A stretch of DNA of 64,000 nucleotides from Incurvaria masculella (GCA_946894095.1 OX335644.1:17031595-17095594); one strand, 5' to 3'; positions 43,227 to 54,655 are shown, numbered from the stretch's first letter. Translations and numbers: made by a program. The notes: generated by a model not told the origin, from the letters alone.

Positions 43227-44020
43227 AAATCCGAAATGCAATTTTTTTTCTCATAAACGTAGTATTTCATGTGGACGTGTGTACATTAAGTTTGCAACAT
43301 TTTGGGGGGTCCGGAAGATAGAAATAAAATATGAAATATGTTTAAAAAATGATATCTCCAAAACAAATATTTAGAAATGTTATTAATAATGTTATATGTT
43401 AGCTAATTTTAGGTGTAATATTACTGTGAATTTGCAACAATTTCTTATTTACGGAACTGTGTAAAAATTTTTTTGTACTTTTAATATCTGTAATATTTAA
43501 TAACTGCAAAGCAATTCTATTTTATTTTCTGAAATTGGAAACTGACCGCAAACTCTATATTCTGTGAAATTTGTAAAATGTTGCAAATATTAGAAGCACA
43601 TTTTTTTCATTTATAATGTTTACATTCACACAAAAGCTAAACAAAAATTCGAAATACGTATAAAATCGTTCGTTGTATAGTTTCCAAAGAATTTAATTTG
43701 CTTTTACATATTCTAGAAAGAAATATAGCAATAGCAAGTTAGGTTCGCGGCATAGATTTTTTTTAGTAAAAACATTTTTTTAAATACATTTCCGTAATTA
43801 CAAAATTGTTGCAAATTCACCGTTACATTACGCCTTAAAAGACTTAACATATACATTTTTTTAATACCGTTTCTAAATATTTGTTTAGGTGATATATATT
43901 TTTTAATACATTTTAAAAAAAAAATCTATCTTCCGTGCCCCCCTAAATGTTGCAAACTTAATGTGAGCATATGAACATGAAATTATATATTTCTGAGAAA
44001 AAAAAAATCATTTCGGATTT
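43227..44020. mobile_element. Large foldback element, arms about 220 bp
   Basis: Ends AAATCCGAAATG and CATTTCGGATTT pair exactly. Inside, each arm carries TTAAGTTTGCAACATTT, a GGGGGG-bearing block (GGGGGGTCCGGAAGATAGA, versus GGGGGGCACGGAAGATAGA on the other strand), AAACAAATATTTAGAAA and GTGAATTTGCAACAATTT. Arms extend to about 220 bases with scattered mismatches. The centre is AT-rich and non-coding. No unambiguous target duplication was seen. Confidence 0.93.
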
Positions 44021-44985
44021 CATGTGCTTCTCAAACCGTATCTACCCCGGTCTATCATCGGGAAAATGAAAATAGTTCCGATGGAACACTGTTATTATTA
44101 CTTAAAATGATTATAATTATTGTGTTATTTCATTTCTTAGTGTTTATGATGATTACTAAATAAAAATATACTGAGCTTGCACTGACAAGTAATATTGTTA
44201 AAAAACGAAATTACAATTATTTTACCCAAATAAAATAATTGGTTCTTTAGATTCCGTAGGTATTTTTCCCGCTTGCCGGATTTTCCCTACTTTCACACTT
44301 TGCAATAAAAAGCAATAAGGCGATATTATCGCCAAAATCTCTGTAAATATCGAACACACTTCTCCCTTTACAGTAAGATGTATTTTGGTGCAAAAAACTC
44401 CATTAAACTAAAAAATCCGCTGTAATTTTAATACGTCGACGCGAGCACCTGCAAGTACGGACCCGCAACCTATAGCTGACAGGAGCGTCCGTGACTAACT
44501 ACGTTGGCGACTCGCACTCACGGTGGCCTCGGTAAATATTTAGCGTAAAGTTTGAGGAATCCGCGAGGGAGGCGTCACCGTGCGGTGACTAACTCACACC
44601 ACTAACTTTGTTGCTTAATTTAAATTGGTGGGCGAATGTAATTTGTGGCAGCCCTTGGGCTTTTTGTTCAAAGGGTTTCGGCGTTCAAGCAACGCAAAGA
44701 AAATATTTATTCCGTCGGAAATTCGTTTCTCATCAACATCATAATATACCTACATAAAGGCCAACTTGGGTGACAACTGGGACTAGGGGCTCTGTCCTTT
44801 TATCAAAAAGTATCATGTTTTAAGCAATTGCAATCAGTATGTGCATAACTACATAAGTCTACCTCTATTCGTTTTTTTTTCTGAATTTTCGAACAATGGT
44901 TAATACTAACTATTAAATATTCGGGACAAAATGATTTTTCCGCTTTTTGCGACGGGGCCCAAAACTGCATAAGTACTGGGCAGGA
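44021..44985. other. Non-repetitive; GC-normal patch at 44,440-44,600
   Basis: The patch has GTGACTAACTACG and GGTGACTAACTCAC 90 bases apart and is free of recognised repeats, so it is a reasonable candidate for conserved non-coding sequence. No frame is supported. Confidence 0.3.
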
Positions 44986-45277
44986 AAAAACCGGCCAAGT
45001 TCGAGTCAGCCTCGCACACGATGGGTTCCGTACCATCGTACAATATATAACATAAAAAAATTACGTTTTTTGTATGTGGCCCCCCTTTCATCTTTATTAT
45101 ATTTTAATTTTACCTATTTGTTGTTATAGCGTCAAAATAAATCCACACTTTGTGAAAATTTCAGCTCCCTACCTATTACGGTTCATGAGATACAGCCCTG
45201 TGACAGACGGACGGACGGACAGCGGAGGCTTAGTAATAGGGTTCCGTTTTCACCCTTTGGGTACGGAACCCTAAAAA
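44986..45277 (+). repeat. GGGTTCCGTA-bounded dispersed element, copy 3
   Basis: AAAAAACCGGCCAAGTTCGA at the start and GGGTACGGAACCCTAAAAA at the end, with the central GAGATACAGCCCTGTGACAG block. Confidence 0.9.
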
Positions 45278-46189
45278 GGTAAATTTGAAATAAAACTCAC
45301 GATTTAAATATTTAAGATGTTTTCTGTTTGAGATGAATTTGTGGACTTTCAGGGGTTCAGAGGGACTTTCATCTAAAATGTTGACAATTTTGAACTAACA
45401 ATAAAAAAAGATCGGGAGATGTTTTGTTCTGAATCAGTGGTTCTGAATAATATATTTCTTAGGAGCTGACAGATGGATTGCCATATCCTGTCAACAGAAA
45501 AGTACAAACGGATGCTCCTAATACTGCCATAATTTAAGAATCTACTAATGAAACAAAATTTATAACTGTAGAGAAAAACAGCACAAAATAAAGAATTTTT
45601 TTTCTTTAACCAAATAATTAACATTTCCGATATCAATCGTTTAAACTAAAGTCGAGTTAGTTTTTAGACTGAAAGTAGAGAAGTTCCACGTGAAATCCAC
45701 CACATCAACTTAGCACAAACCACAACCATTCCAAGAAATGCTTCAGTGAAATTGACATCCAAGCACTGCATCACCTCGAGCGGCGCCCGATGCGTTTTGA
45801 ATCATCCACGTATCGGCGGTTGAACGACTGAAAGTGGCTGAAAGCTTTTCCCGGGACTTCGATAAGGCTTCTCGGGAGATGAGAAGTCTCCAGATGGAGC
45901 GCTGAGTAATTTACTGCGCGAATTTCCACACTTTAGAAGCGGGCGAGCGCGGGATCTCTATCGAGGTAGTGGAATAAAAACGTCGGTCTGATTGTGAGTT
46001 TATGGGCGCATTACATTTTAGTAACGTTGGAGATCCCATTAACTTGGTTCGCCAGCCGTAACAGTGTAGGGACGGTTCTAGAAGTGGGGTCACATAAATA
46101 AATTGTGGAACGAGTTTCTGCCCATGGTCTTTTCCACCAGAGTTTAAATAACCTTGGTGCTTTCTATCTGGGATTTTCTATGTGGTTCT

Positions 46190-46350
46190 TAGGGTTCCGT
46201 TCCTCAAGAAAAAATTAAATCCACATAGGATCACTTCTTTGTCCGACTGTCCGTTTATCAAGGCCCTATTTCTCAGGCACGCCATATTAAGTTGAAAAAT
46301 TATATCATACTCTGAGAATATGGTTATTTTGAGTTGGAAGAAATGAATTT
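46190..46350 (+). repeat. Degraded GGGTTCCGTTCCT-type repeat
   Basis: TTAGGGTTCCGTTCCTCAAG, CCACATAGGATCACTTCTTT and GTCCGACTGTCCG. A similar but more decayed block is at 53,955-54,080 (ATCCTTATAGGATCACTTGG, CTGTCAAAATCCTCAGAAAC). A relative of the GGGTTCCGTA family or a distinct one. Confidence 0.5.
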
Positions 46351-46540
46351 TCTAAGTCAACGCGATAAAAAAATACGAACATTATTGCAGCATATTTTGG
46401 CACTCGCAGATAAGTCAATAATAAGTCACGATTAGGGTGCTTCCCTAAAATTTGGCTCGAAGCAAGGTCTCACAGCATAAGTAAATAAAAAGATCCGACA
46501 TTGTTAATTTGTAGCATCACATAAAAAATAGGACGAAATT

Positions 46541-46610
46541 GCCTGCATAGCTCAGTGGCTAGAGTGGCGACATTTATAAGTTAAGGTCGATTTGAATCCT
46601 GTTCAGCTAA
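46541..46610 (+). repeat. tRNA-derived SINE head or tRNA pseudogene
   Basis: GCCTGCATAGCTCAGTGGCT carries a good A-box (TAGCTCAGTGG) and GATTTGAATCC is a near-consensus B-box, 30 bases apart. The expected 3' acceptor strand (TGCAGGC) is absent, and anticodon pairing is poor, so it is unlikely to be a working tRNA. It may retain RNA polymerase III promoter activity. Confidence 0.65.
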
Positions 46611-46869
46611 ACAAATGTTTGCAGATTTTCAAAATCTGTTTCCAAGAATTTAATGTATCTGCGTGACCTCAAATCAGTGGAAAAAAGTGTAGTGTCATAT
46701 TCTTTCATACCTCATCAAAAGATCATAAAAGGAAGAAGATGTGCCATATATCGCGCATACTATGACTCTCCAATTTTCTAAAACTACAAACTCAACTTAA
46801 ACGTACATAAATTCCATATGTAAACATAATCGTAGAATTATTGAACTGTTTCTGTGGTTGGGAAAATAT

Positions 46870-46990
46870 TTAACGAACTCGTTGTGGAGCAAATTCGCGC
46901 GCGACGCGGTTGGTGGTATGCGACGCGCGGCCGGCTTCCCATACGTTTATATGCAATTATTTTCCATATGGCGGCGGAGGCACTTCATGA
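46870..46990. other. GC-rich patch
   Basis: GCGCGCGACGCGGTTGG, CGACGCGCGGCCGGC and ATGGCGGCGGAGG. No frame or motif supports a function. Confidence 0.3.
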
Positions 46991-47664
46991 GTATAGAATG
47001 ACCGCATGACTATTCTCTTTACTTTTCTCTTCTGTGGTCAAAACATACCAAAACGGTAGATGTGATTTATCTACGCACTTATCCACGATTCTCATTCGAA
47101 TCCAATTTATCTTTTATGTTAAGCTTTCTTAAAATTTCATTGTTTTTTGTTCGACGTAACATTACGGCATTCGTTTCCTCGAAACAATTTGCTATTTAAT
47201 ATTCGCGCTCGGGGCTAGAGCAGGTAAATACTCTGCCAAAGGACAGAAACAAAGCACCTTCAAGTGCCGGCGGCGGCGAAGGGGTGGGTAGACACAGATA
47301 AAGCGATTACGTTGCTCATATCATGTGCTTTTTGCTAGCAGTGCGAATTCGCTATTTTAATCGTTCTCAAATTGTATTGACTAGTTGCTCTCTTGCTGTA
47401 CAGCTAGCTAGATGGTCTTATATCTTTAAACTGAATCCCCGCGCACCTTAAAACCAAATACATAATTTTTACTTGTATATTCTCACTGTATTGAGTACCG
47501 AATGCTTTACGTTTTGTCTCAAAACAAAAGTTTTGTGACATTTTAGAAAAAAAAACGAAAAAAGAAAAATTGCTAAAAACTGAATCGAAAAAAAGGAAAA
47601 TATAATTGAGAGAAAAGGAAATGTGTGTGATAAATTTGTTTTACTGTCATTTTACTTAGCTTTA

Positions 47665-47801
47665 ATTTTTTATAAACAAAAACATGCAGACACACATATT
47701 GAATGCCTGATTTTAGATACCAAGTATTAAGTAAATTAAAAAAGTAGGTTTTAAAATGATTAGTAAACATTTGTGTGGAGAGCATAGCCTACGGGCCATT
47801 C
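47665..47801 (+). mobile_element. MITE family A, right half
   Basis: ACATGCAGACACACATATTG, CCTGATTTTAGATACCAAGT, ATGATTAGTAAACATTTGTG and GAGCATAGCCTACGGGCCAT match the right half of the 25,044 copy. The terminal TTAA is lost. Confidence 0.78.
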
Positions 47802-48217
47802 CTACCACCTTGAGAAAGGGACCTAAAGCTTTGCATGTGTTCCAAACCTAGTAGACACCAATCAAGCCGTGGCCACATTTGTGTTTTATTCATATATTAA
47901 ACTCAACGTTTAATAGTGTTCTTACAGGCTGCCAAAAACGTAATCTGATAAGCGGTAATAGGGTTAATTTCCATTTTATTAATGAACTTAACTACAAATA
48001 CGGATAATATTGCTATTTAATCACCTACAATTTAATGCGGTCGTAACAACCAGAGCCACTATTACGAGTTAGAAATCACTTATCGAAAAATCGCTAAGAT
48101 CGTCGATTCCGCAAGCTTACACCATTGAATAGCGCGGGCATACACTGAATCGCCCGTTTATGAATTTTAATATTTGTGTAGAAATATCAAATACTAAAAA
48201 ATATATTTTTTATGCAA

Positions 48218-48530
48218 CCTGACATGGAGGGCTAATACCACACAACTGGCATTATAATATTATTACTAGCCCAATACACCACATGACCAAAGGTTCCATG
48301 CCAGGAATGATTCCATCCTTTATGAGCACGGCTACATTGAACTGGATGTAAAACACGGATATTGTTTCCATCTTTTCGTCCAATACCCGGGCGGGCCTTA
48401 ACTCTACAACCTGTAGGGGAAGGAGACCGCCTCAGAATGAGAAAGAAAGTGGTGCATGAACGGGGCAAGGATTTCAACCCAGACCTCTGGTATGGTAGGC
48501 AGGTCCCCGCGCCACTAGGCTACGAGGCGC
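48218..48530 (-). mobile_element. SINE copy, nearly full length
   Basis: Plus-strand tail GACATGGAGGGCTAATACCA, then TTTATGAGCACGGCTACATT, ATACCCGGGCGGGCCTTAAC, AGAAAGAAAGTGGTGCATGA and the head GGATTTCAACCCAGACCTCT. The B-box-like region is GGTTGAAATCC on the minus strand. Confidence 0.87.
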
Positions 48531-49356
48531 TATGTGTTGAAGATATGTATCTACGCATATATAAAAAAAATATGTTTATGCGATTTAGTGTATCTTTCCA
48601 ATGCTTGCTCTATTCAATGATCTAAACCTGCGGCATCGATCGTAGCGATTTTTCGATAGTTGATTGATTACTCGTAATAGAGGCTTTGGGCGAGCTGAAA
48701 CTCTAACACATTGAGTTAAATACAATTTGCCAAATGAATACTCGCGCGCATCACGGTCGCTGTGGTAACGTAATTGCGCACGTCTAGGGAAGAGGGCGAC
48801 CTTCGGCTTTAATAAGATTTTTGCTTACTTTATGTAATTACTTTGTCAGAGTCGCGACGCTGGAAGGTAAATATTTTAGGCGACACGCAAAAAGACTTGT
48901 ACATTTTCCGTTATTTCATTATTTGTTTGTTTGTTTAGGAGCATTTGACGAATGTGTTGGGGTAGCTTTGCACTTGAAATTCATAGTTTAGATTTTCGTA
49001 TATATTTTCGTCATTATATTTATGAGTATTGAAATACATTAAATAAAAATATCTTTTAGGCTAGAACGTTAAAATAATATTTGATTCTTAGGCTGGAGTA
49101 GACCTTCTCTGGTTAAAGATAATGTTATGGTTATACATATTATATTCATCTTATTTCTTCCTATATTATTAACTAAGGATACATATATCTTAACTATACA
49201 ATTTACGTTAGCAAGACACTCTCCAGTCATAATTTTCCCTTGTTAATGAAAGGTAAAACAGTTCTATCATTACATGGTTGATTTCCTTGGTAAAATTCAC
49301 TATGGATAAAGAGTTTGCCACATGAGTGATTATATCATAGCCTTTTTTGGTTTCAG

Positions 49357-49409
49357 GATTGTCATCGTCGGCATTTCAGCACCTCTTTCAAGAAGGAAAA
49401 CTAATAACG
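49357..49409 (+). CDS. Candidate plus-strand exon 1 (53 bp)
   Basis: A short segment with a strong acceptor (CCTTTTTTGGTTTCAG) and a strong donor (ATAACG/GTAAGT). In one frame it reads LSSSAFQHLFQEGKLIT, entering with two bases of a split codon and leaving in phase 0. A second frame (IVIVGISAPLSRRKTNN) is also open. The first frame continues in phase into the exon at 50,175. The peptide was not recognised. Splice-site quality is the main evidence. Confidence 0.4.
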
Positions 49410-49779
49410 GTAAGTTTAGAGGGGATGTGTTACACAGTAATTACCTTTATTGATTGGACATGGCAAAATATCATGGGTGTACATAATCCGATTGGATTCT
49501 TTACTGATGGATCTGCTGGACGTACTCGGAATAAAACACACGAAAAAGCATAACGTATAAAGAACCAAATTTGTACTGTGAAAAACGTTGTCTATATTCG
49601 ATCCAATCCACCCGACCAAATTGTGCTCAGAATCACCAGCTGAAATTAATGTCGATGTAGAAACATCTCGTAAACTATGTAAAAACACATCACAACCTTA
49701 CCTTGAGGCTCCAGCTTGAGGCTTCCCCTGGTTAGGATTCCACATTAAACTATAGGTCACTTACCTTATTACTTACATA

Positions 49780-49980
49780 CTCACTAGGCGGTAGGGTGTA
49801 TCCGCAAATTGGTGCCATCGCATAACACGAAGGGTGGTCGAAGCAGTAATGAAAATTGTCCGTTTTTTTAATCAAGTTCAATGCGGTCGATCAATATAAG
49901 TAAGGTCCTGGTATGGCACCTAGTTATCACGTGGTGATTATATCATGACAATCTGAGTGTTATTAATCATCTATGACCGT
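49780..49980 (+). mobile_element. SINE copy, 5'-truncated
   Basis: CTAGGCGGTAGGGTG, TGGTCGAAGCAGTAATGAAA, ATTGTCCGTTTTTTTAATCA, GGTCCTGGTATGGCACCTAG and the tail ATTATATCATGACAATCTG. It sits in the interval between the two candidate exons. Confidence 0.82.
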
Positions 49981-50174
49981 ATGTTCTTAAGTTTACACCG
50001 TTGCAAACATTTGTAAAACTTACGGTTACATGTCGGCCAAGTACAGCATCGCGCACAGATATCATCTATATGTCATCTTTGTTACAAAGTAAAATGAAAA
50101 TAAGAATCTTTCCACTCGCTAACGGAAATGTAATTTATCAAAAGCCGAATGTGCTATGCACTGTCTCCCCCCAG

Positions 50175-50296
50175 GGGTTCAGCGCGGAGCAGCGTGCTGA
50201 CTTCTGAAAAAAAAAAGTGACTAAAATAGGAATGGTAGACCACTTTCAAAATGGCGCAGAGGAAGAATATAGATGTTTACAACATAAGTCCTACAG
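50175..50296 (+). CDS. Candidate plus-strand exon 2 (122 bp)
   Basis: Acceptor GCACTGTCTCCCCCCAG ends at 50,174; donor CCTACAG/GTAAGG begins at 50,297. Two readings are possible. If joined in phase to the exon at 49,357, it contributes GFSAEQRADF and a TGA at 50,205, making it a terminal coding exon. Alternatively, the upstream part is 5' UTR and translation starts at the ATG at 50,251 in a good context (CAAAATGGCG), giving MAQRKNIDVYNISPT with one base over. The good donor favours the second reading. The protein was not recognised. Confidence 0.45.
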
Positions 50297-50377
50297 GTAA
50301 GGGAAAATAATCTATAAGGTTATGCTATATTCTTTACCTAAAATACCTCTCATTGTATTGTATTTGTATTGTTTACT

Positions 50378-50495
50378 CATCATCCATAGACAGTACACTG
50401 CACTCGGATTTGTCATATTTAAACAATGGCCAGTTCAGCAAAAGAAAACACAGCGAAGAAGAACTGGAAAGAAACTCCGCTGTTTTTTTTTTAAA
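50378..50495 (+). repeat. Dispersed LINE-tail-like repeat, copy 2
   Basis: CATCATCCATAGACAGTACA, TTGTCATATTTAAACAATGG, CCAGTTCAGCAAAAG and CTGGAAAGAAACTCCGCTGT match 6,350-6,475. One frame reads EEELERNSAVFF. Confidence 0.65.
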
Positions 50496-50574
50496 CGTCC
50501 ACTTAGTCTATATTTACGAAAGTGTTTGTAAATATTTTTAACAAAAATTAAATTAATTATGATAATGGTGCGGT

Positions 50575-50905
50575 AGGAAACGGAAAAAGGGACTCGCTCA
50601 CGGTTCGTAGACGCCGCGGCGATGGAGGCTGATGGTTCGGTCGCTGGGCTCAGGGCTCCGTGTCTCCTCTTCGTTCCACCGTCTTGTAGAATGGGGGTGC
50701 TGCGGCGCGCGTCGGTCGCCCCGGCGCTAAATCGCGCCACCACGGGGTGCACTCGAACACAAACTTGCGCGACACGCTCGCGGCACGGTGGGAGCACAGT
50801 ACAGCACGGCGTAAGAGAGAGCAGATTGGGAGACTCGCTGATGTTCTTATCGTTATTTTCCGTCGGGAAAGCACGGTTCGAACCACTGAGGACGCAGATT
50901 GATGG
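50575..50905. other. CpG-rich patch, possible first exon or promoter
   Basis: GC- and CpG-rich against an AT-rich background, with several long open frames on both strands (up to 178 codons on the minus strand, partly from the patch's low stop-codon density). None shows a recognisable domain. Words such as GCGGCGCGCGTCGG and ACACGCTCGCGGCACGG are typical of insect first exons or promoters. Just downstream (50,900-50,960) the sequence returns to AT-rich. Confidence 0.35.
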
Positions 50906-51059
50906 AGATCTCATTTTTCGAAAGGTAGATTCGAAGAAAAATGGAAAGAAATATATGGGGGTAGGTAGCAAATAATGAAATAGCGCGAAGTTTCATCTAA
51001 TAAACAGTTTTTTATTTATTATTATAATTCTATACTTTTTTATCGAACTGGAAATAGAA

Positions 51060-51275
51060 AGCTAATACCACGCCGACCTTAACGCTCACTTTATTTACGC
51101 TCATTTTATTTATGTCTGAATAGAAAGTAATACTTCCACAAAGACTTCTTTTTGATCAATGGGTAAAACCGACTATTTTACACCTATGAGATAGTACCAA
51201 CCTGGGCGGGCGGAAGAAGGGAAGGGGATTCAGTTTTAGATGGGTTCCAAAACATGGAGGCGGCCGCATTCTCTG
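51060..51275 (-). mobile_element. SINE copy, degraded
   Basis: Plus-strand AGAAAGCTAATACCACGCCG, GATAGTACCAACCTGGGCGG, GGAAGGGGATTCAG and GGGTTCCAAAACATGGAG. Central parts are scrambled. Confidence 0.65.
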
Positions 51276-51913
51276 GAATCGTTTTCGATACAACAGACCA
51301 CAGGCGTCAAACGCAAGGCTATGGGCACATTGATTTGCTTAAAGAATAGTGAAATGTGTTTTCTATCAAAGCTTTTTTTCTTTTTCATGATACGTCAAGC
51401 AAAATTACTTTCTAGTTCCCGTTATTTTTTTTTGATAGACGGTAGCGGCGGCCAGTCAGTTCGCTTATGAATTCGCTCACTCCTGATGTTCTCGAGTTTC
51501 AACGACACGTAAGAACTGAACAGGGCGCATTTAGGTCAACGGACGTTACATGTTGCGCGTCCCAAATTCGTAAACTAACTAACTACCATCAGTTTGCGAT
51601 ATGTTACGTTAATTAAAGATAAAGTCCAGTAAAAAGGACTACAAGGCTGGACCCGAACCAGCAATACATACCATTCGCGGAGATTGCGTCTACCAATTTC
51701 GTCACCTTCTGTATACCCTTAATTTCGAATTCTTCTAATGCCTCCTACTAACACATTGTTTAAGATTAAACCTACACATACATTTATTTAACGCTTTATC
51801 TGCGTTGCCGACATTGACTGCAAACATTCAACATTCAAACCAATTGCCGTCGTCACCAAAATCGTATTTGGCATCACACGCTAGAGCCAGTCCTAGGTTG
51901 ACTTAAGTAATTA
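51276..51913. other. Unassigned
   Basis: No repeat or supported exon was recognised. Confidence 0.4.
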
Positions 51914-52038
51914 TCTACTTTTTCGTACTAAGCAGGTACGCCACTTATTCCAAGGAATGTGATATGTATGTATGTATAAATCAACCATATCGCATTCCTT
52001 GGAATAAGCGACGAGCATGCTTAGCATGAAAAAGTATA
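51914..52038. mobile_element. Short foldback element, arms about 53 bp
   Basis: Left TCTACTTTTTCGTACTAAGC, CTTATTCCAAGGAATGTGAT, right the inverted counterpart CATATCGCATTCCTTGGAAT ending GCATGAAAAAGTATA. The inner 23 bases differ at one position. The loop is about 19 bases and TATG-rich. Length and structure fit a small MITE. Confidence 0.9.
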
Positions 52039-52189
52039 TTTATATACCAAGTATATTTATTTATCACTGTATGCGCTATACGGATGATTTCCAGTCAGCA
52101 TTCCCATCCTTCCTTACTCGATATTCTAGTGGAAACATAACGTCAACCACACCAATGAAGAAACAACAAAGAAATTGAAAGGGAGTATC

Positions 52190-52410
52190 CTATAAGGACT
52201 CCCGTTAGGACACAGAGGCGGAAGTTTATCAGATTACATGGATCCGGGCAGTGTCAGGATCTTCAAGCCCAGTTCCCGGGTCCGCACAGATCCGATTTGT
52301 GGCGTCTCCTGAACATTTCAGGGGATAAACGTCTCGAGGACAGCTATAATATCATTGTGGGTCTCGTCAAATTGCTGGTCACCGTAAGCCCACTCATCTC
52401 GTTTCGTATT
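52190..52410 (+). other. Unassigned open frame, possibly LINE-derived
   Basis: A frame open from about 52,190 reads QDLQAQFPGPHRSDLWRLL, then NISGDKRLEDSYNIIV before drifting into AT-rich sequence. Composition is more coding-like than the surroundings. It could be a retroelement scrap or a host exon ending at GGTCACC/GTAAGC (52,388). No family was recognised. Confidence 0.3.
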
Positions 52411-53259
52411 TGCAGTCAAAATAAGTCGACAATCTTTTTATATTCAATTCACATTCATAAGAAAAAAAATTTCGAGAAAAAAAAACCGAAGATTAAAATA
52501 TGAGGGTTATTCCAAAATCTTGCCTTTTTTTTTTTCTTTCCGATTTTGAATGAATTCTGTCCTGTTACTAAAAAGTTGGAAGATAACGTTTGAACGAAAG
52601 TTCAAAATATTGTTTTTCTGCCACGAACGATTATCCATAATCTTACTATTGAAGCCGCCCGGCGTGAACACACACACACCGCCAGAGAGCCACCTCTTGA
52701 CGATTTTGACATATACAATTATTTAAGCCGAAACACGTATTCTATTCGAAACAAGAATCTGCATATGAATAGTATTAGGGGTGTTGACAAGCGAATAAAC
52801 TGTTTTCTTTGATTGTTTATTATTTTCTTACCATTTTCAATTTAAAACGTAGTCTTTATTTCTTATTACAAAAAGACACTTTTCGCCCAAATAACGCTCC
52901 ATTTAATTCGTATTTTTTTCATTTTCTCTTCTGTATACGTCATAATTGTCTCGTAAATCCTTAAACGGAGATACATTCTCTATGTAAACAACTCGTAATT
53001 TGGCTTTATAGCTTTGGATCCTTGCCAAACAAACAAGTGATAAGGCACAAGTTTACACATTAAACAACTAATTCAAATAATATATTTCTAAAGACCACCT
53101 TATAGGTTTCTGCTCAGTCAGTACAGGGGGGTTACCAAGGTAAATAACTTGCTAGTTGAATAGGCAAAAGAGTGATTTAATGTATCGTTTCGTTGCACTT
53201 CGTACCGATCGAGGCTTATTTAAAAAAAATGCCTTTCTTGGTCTTTTCGACATAAAACG

Positions 53260-53520
53260 ATATTTTATAGCACTATATAGACGCATTGGATACCTGTGGC
53301 ATTCATTTCTACATTGTCTACGTGAGAATTTCATTTTTCGCTCGATCGTAAACTGTCAGCGGGAAGCGCGTAAAAACCGCCGTAAGCGCGCTCTCGTAAC
53401 GCGAGGCGAAGGTCCTCGCACCTCCAGCCAGTTCCTAAGTTATCGCGACCGGTGTCGCGGGCGGTGGGGTGCAGAGCACTCGTGGCGAATATTACTACGC
53501 GACTTAATATAATATATGTG
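53260..53520 (+). promoter_or_regulatory. Promoter-like segment with CpG-rich downstream patch
   Basis: CACTATATAGACGC at about 53,272 resembles a TATA box, with ATTCATTTC about 30 bases downstream as a possible initiator. From 53,360 to 53,500 the sequence is strongly CpG-rich (GGAAGCGCGTAAAAACCGCC, ATCGCGACCGGTGTCGCGGG), as in many insect 5' UTRs. A 118-codon frame spans the segment but has no recognised domain and includes the TATA-like region, so it is probably not a protein. Confidence 0.35.
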
Positions 53521-54462
53521 GGCACGGATAATAAGTTCGTTGGTTCTTGATCCCGGTTGTTTAAATGTTTGAATTAGTGGGTATTTAAAGGTTATTTACA
53601 AAAGATAATAAATAAGCAACGAATAAGTAATACATCGATGTTTATATAATCTTTATTGTCATTGGTTTTTGAGAAATTAGGAAATTTAACTCATCGTTGC
53701 CAATTAATTAATCGATTAAAATTTTATCAACTTTGCCGTACAATAATGGAAACTCCCAGAATCTTAAGGATATTATAAAATGAAATGCGAGGTGTGGCAA
53801 ATTTTTGATACTAAAATCGACTTTGGTAACAGTAATAAAAGGTGGTTTCGTAAAAATATAAATCGTTGATATTCGTGGTTCTCATAGATTTAAAAAAATG
53901 GTGGAAGGTTTAATGTTTATGTTTTAGTGTAAGGAAAAGATAAATCCTTATAGGATCACTTGGCTGCCCGCCGTCTATCCGCTTGTCTGTCAAAATCCTC
54001 AGAAACGCGTGGAACTGTTAAAAATCAAACCTCTCAGCCAACCATTTATGCCGTATTTATTGGCACTCGAAAATAAATCAAAACCTAGTGTTGACTAGAA
54101 TCTTTACATTTTGCAAGAAGAAAATCTAGCCCAGGAAAAGGAAAAAATCATAAAACCGTTAATTTCTAGTGATATAACAAAAAAACCTGTGATCGTCGTA
54201 CAATCTACATACGAATTTGCTCGGAACGCTCGGTACTCGAGTCATAGTCGCACTTGTCCGATTTTTATTATAATTTTAGCATTAATATAAAGTACTCTCC
54301 AAGCACTCTCAGTCCGTCGCATGACCCCCGTTACATCGGTCGCGTAATGAAGCCCACTTCGTGTATCGTTCCGTATAGTTTACGACAAAAATAACAAAAT
54401 TGCATTGTAGGTCGGCCTGGTGATAGTATTATATCGGTGTGGTGGAACCATGGAGGCAAAGT
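53521..54462. other. AT-rich, mostly unassigned
   Basis: Only the decayed repeat near 53,955-54,080 (see 46,190) was recognised. Confidence 0.4.
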
Positions 54463-54655
54463 CTAAGGCTGAGATAAATAGTCATAACAGAAACTAAGGC
54501 TAACGAAAAGTTGTACTTTGCGACGTCATTTTGACACATTTTGTACGGACGAAATCTCAAAGTAATGAAAAGTGACGTCACAAGGCACTACTTTTTGTTT
54601 GTCTTAGTTTCTGTAACGACTTATTCGTTACAGATCTCAGCTTTATCTCAGCCTA
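54463..54655. mobile_element. Foldback MITE with TA-bounded ends
   Basis: About 193 bp. Left TAAGGCTGAGATAAA, right TTTATCTCAGCCTA. The arms continue imperfectly through ACAGAAACTAAGGC and GACGTCA on each side, with an extra insertion in the right arm. TA at both boundaries would fit the Tc1/mariner target preference. Confidence 0.82.

Noticed and set aside
46541..46610. Functional tRNA gene
   Set aside because: A- and B-boxes are present, but the 3' acceptor strand does not pair with the 5' end and the anticodon arm is poor.
50435..50971. Longest open frame in the window (178 codons, minus strand)
   Set aside because: It spans a LINE-like repeat and a CpG-rich patch where stop codons are rare, with competing frames on both strands and no recognisable domain.
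53156..53512. 118-codon plus-strand frame
   Set aside because: Includes a TATA-like element and a CpG-rich segment; basic, Arg-rich composition results from CpG codons, and no domain was seen.
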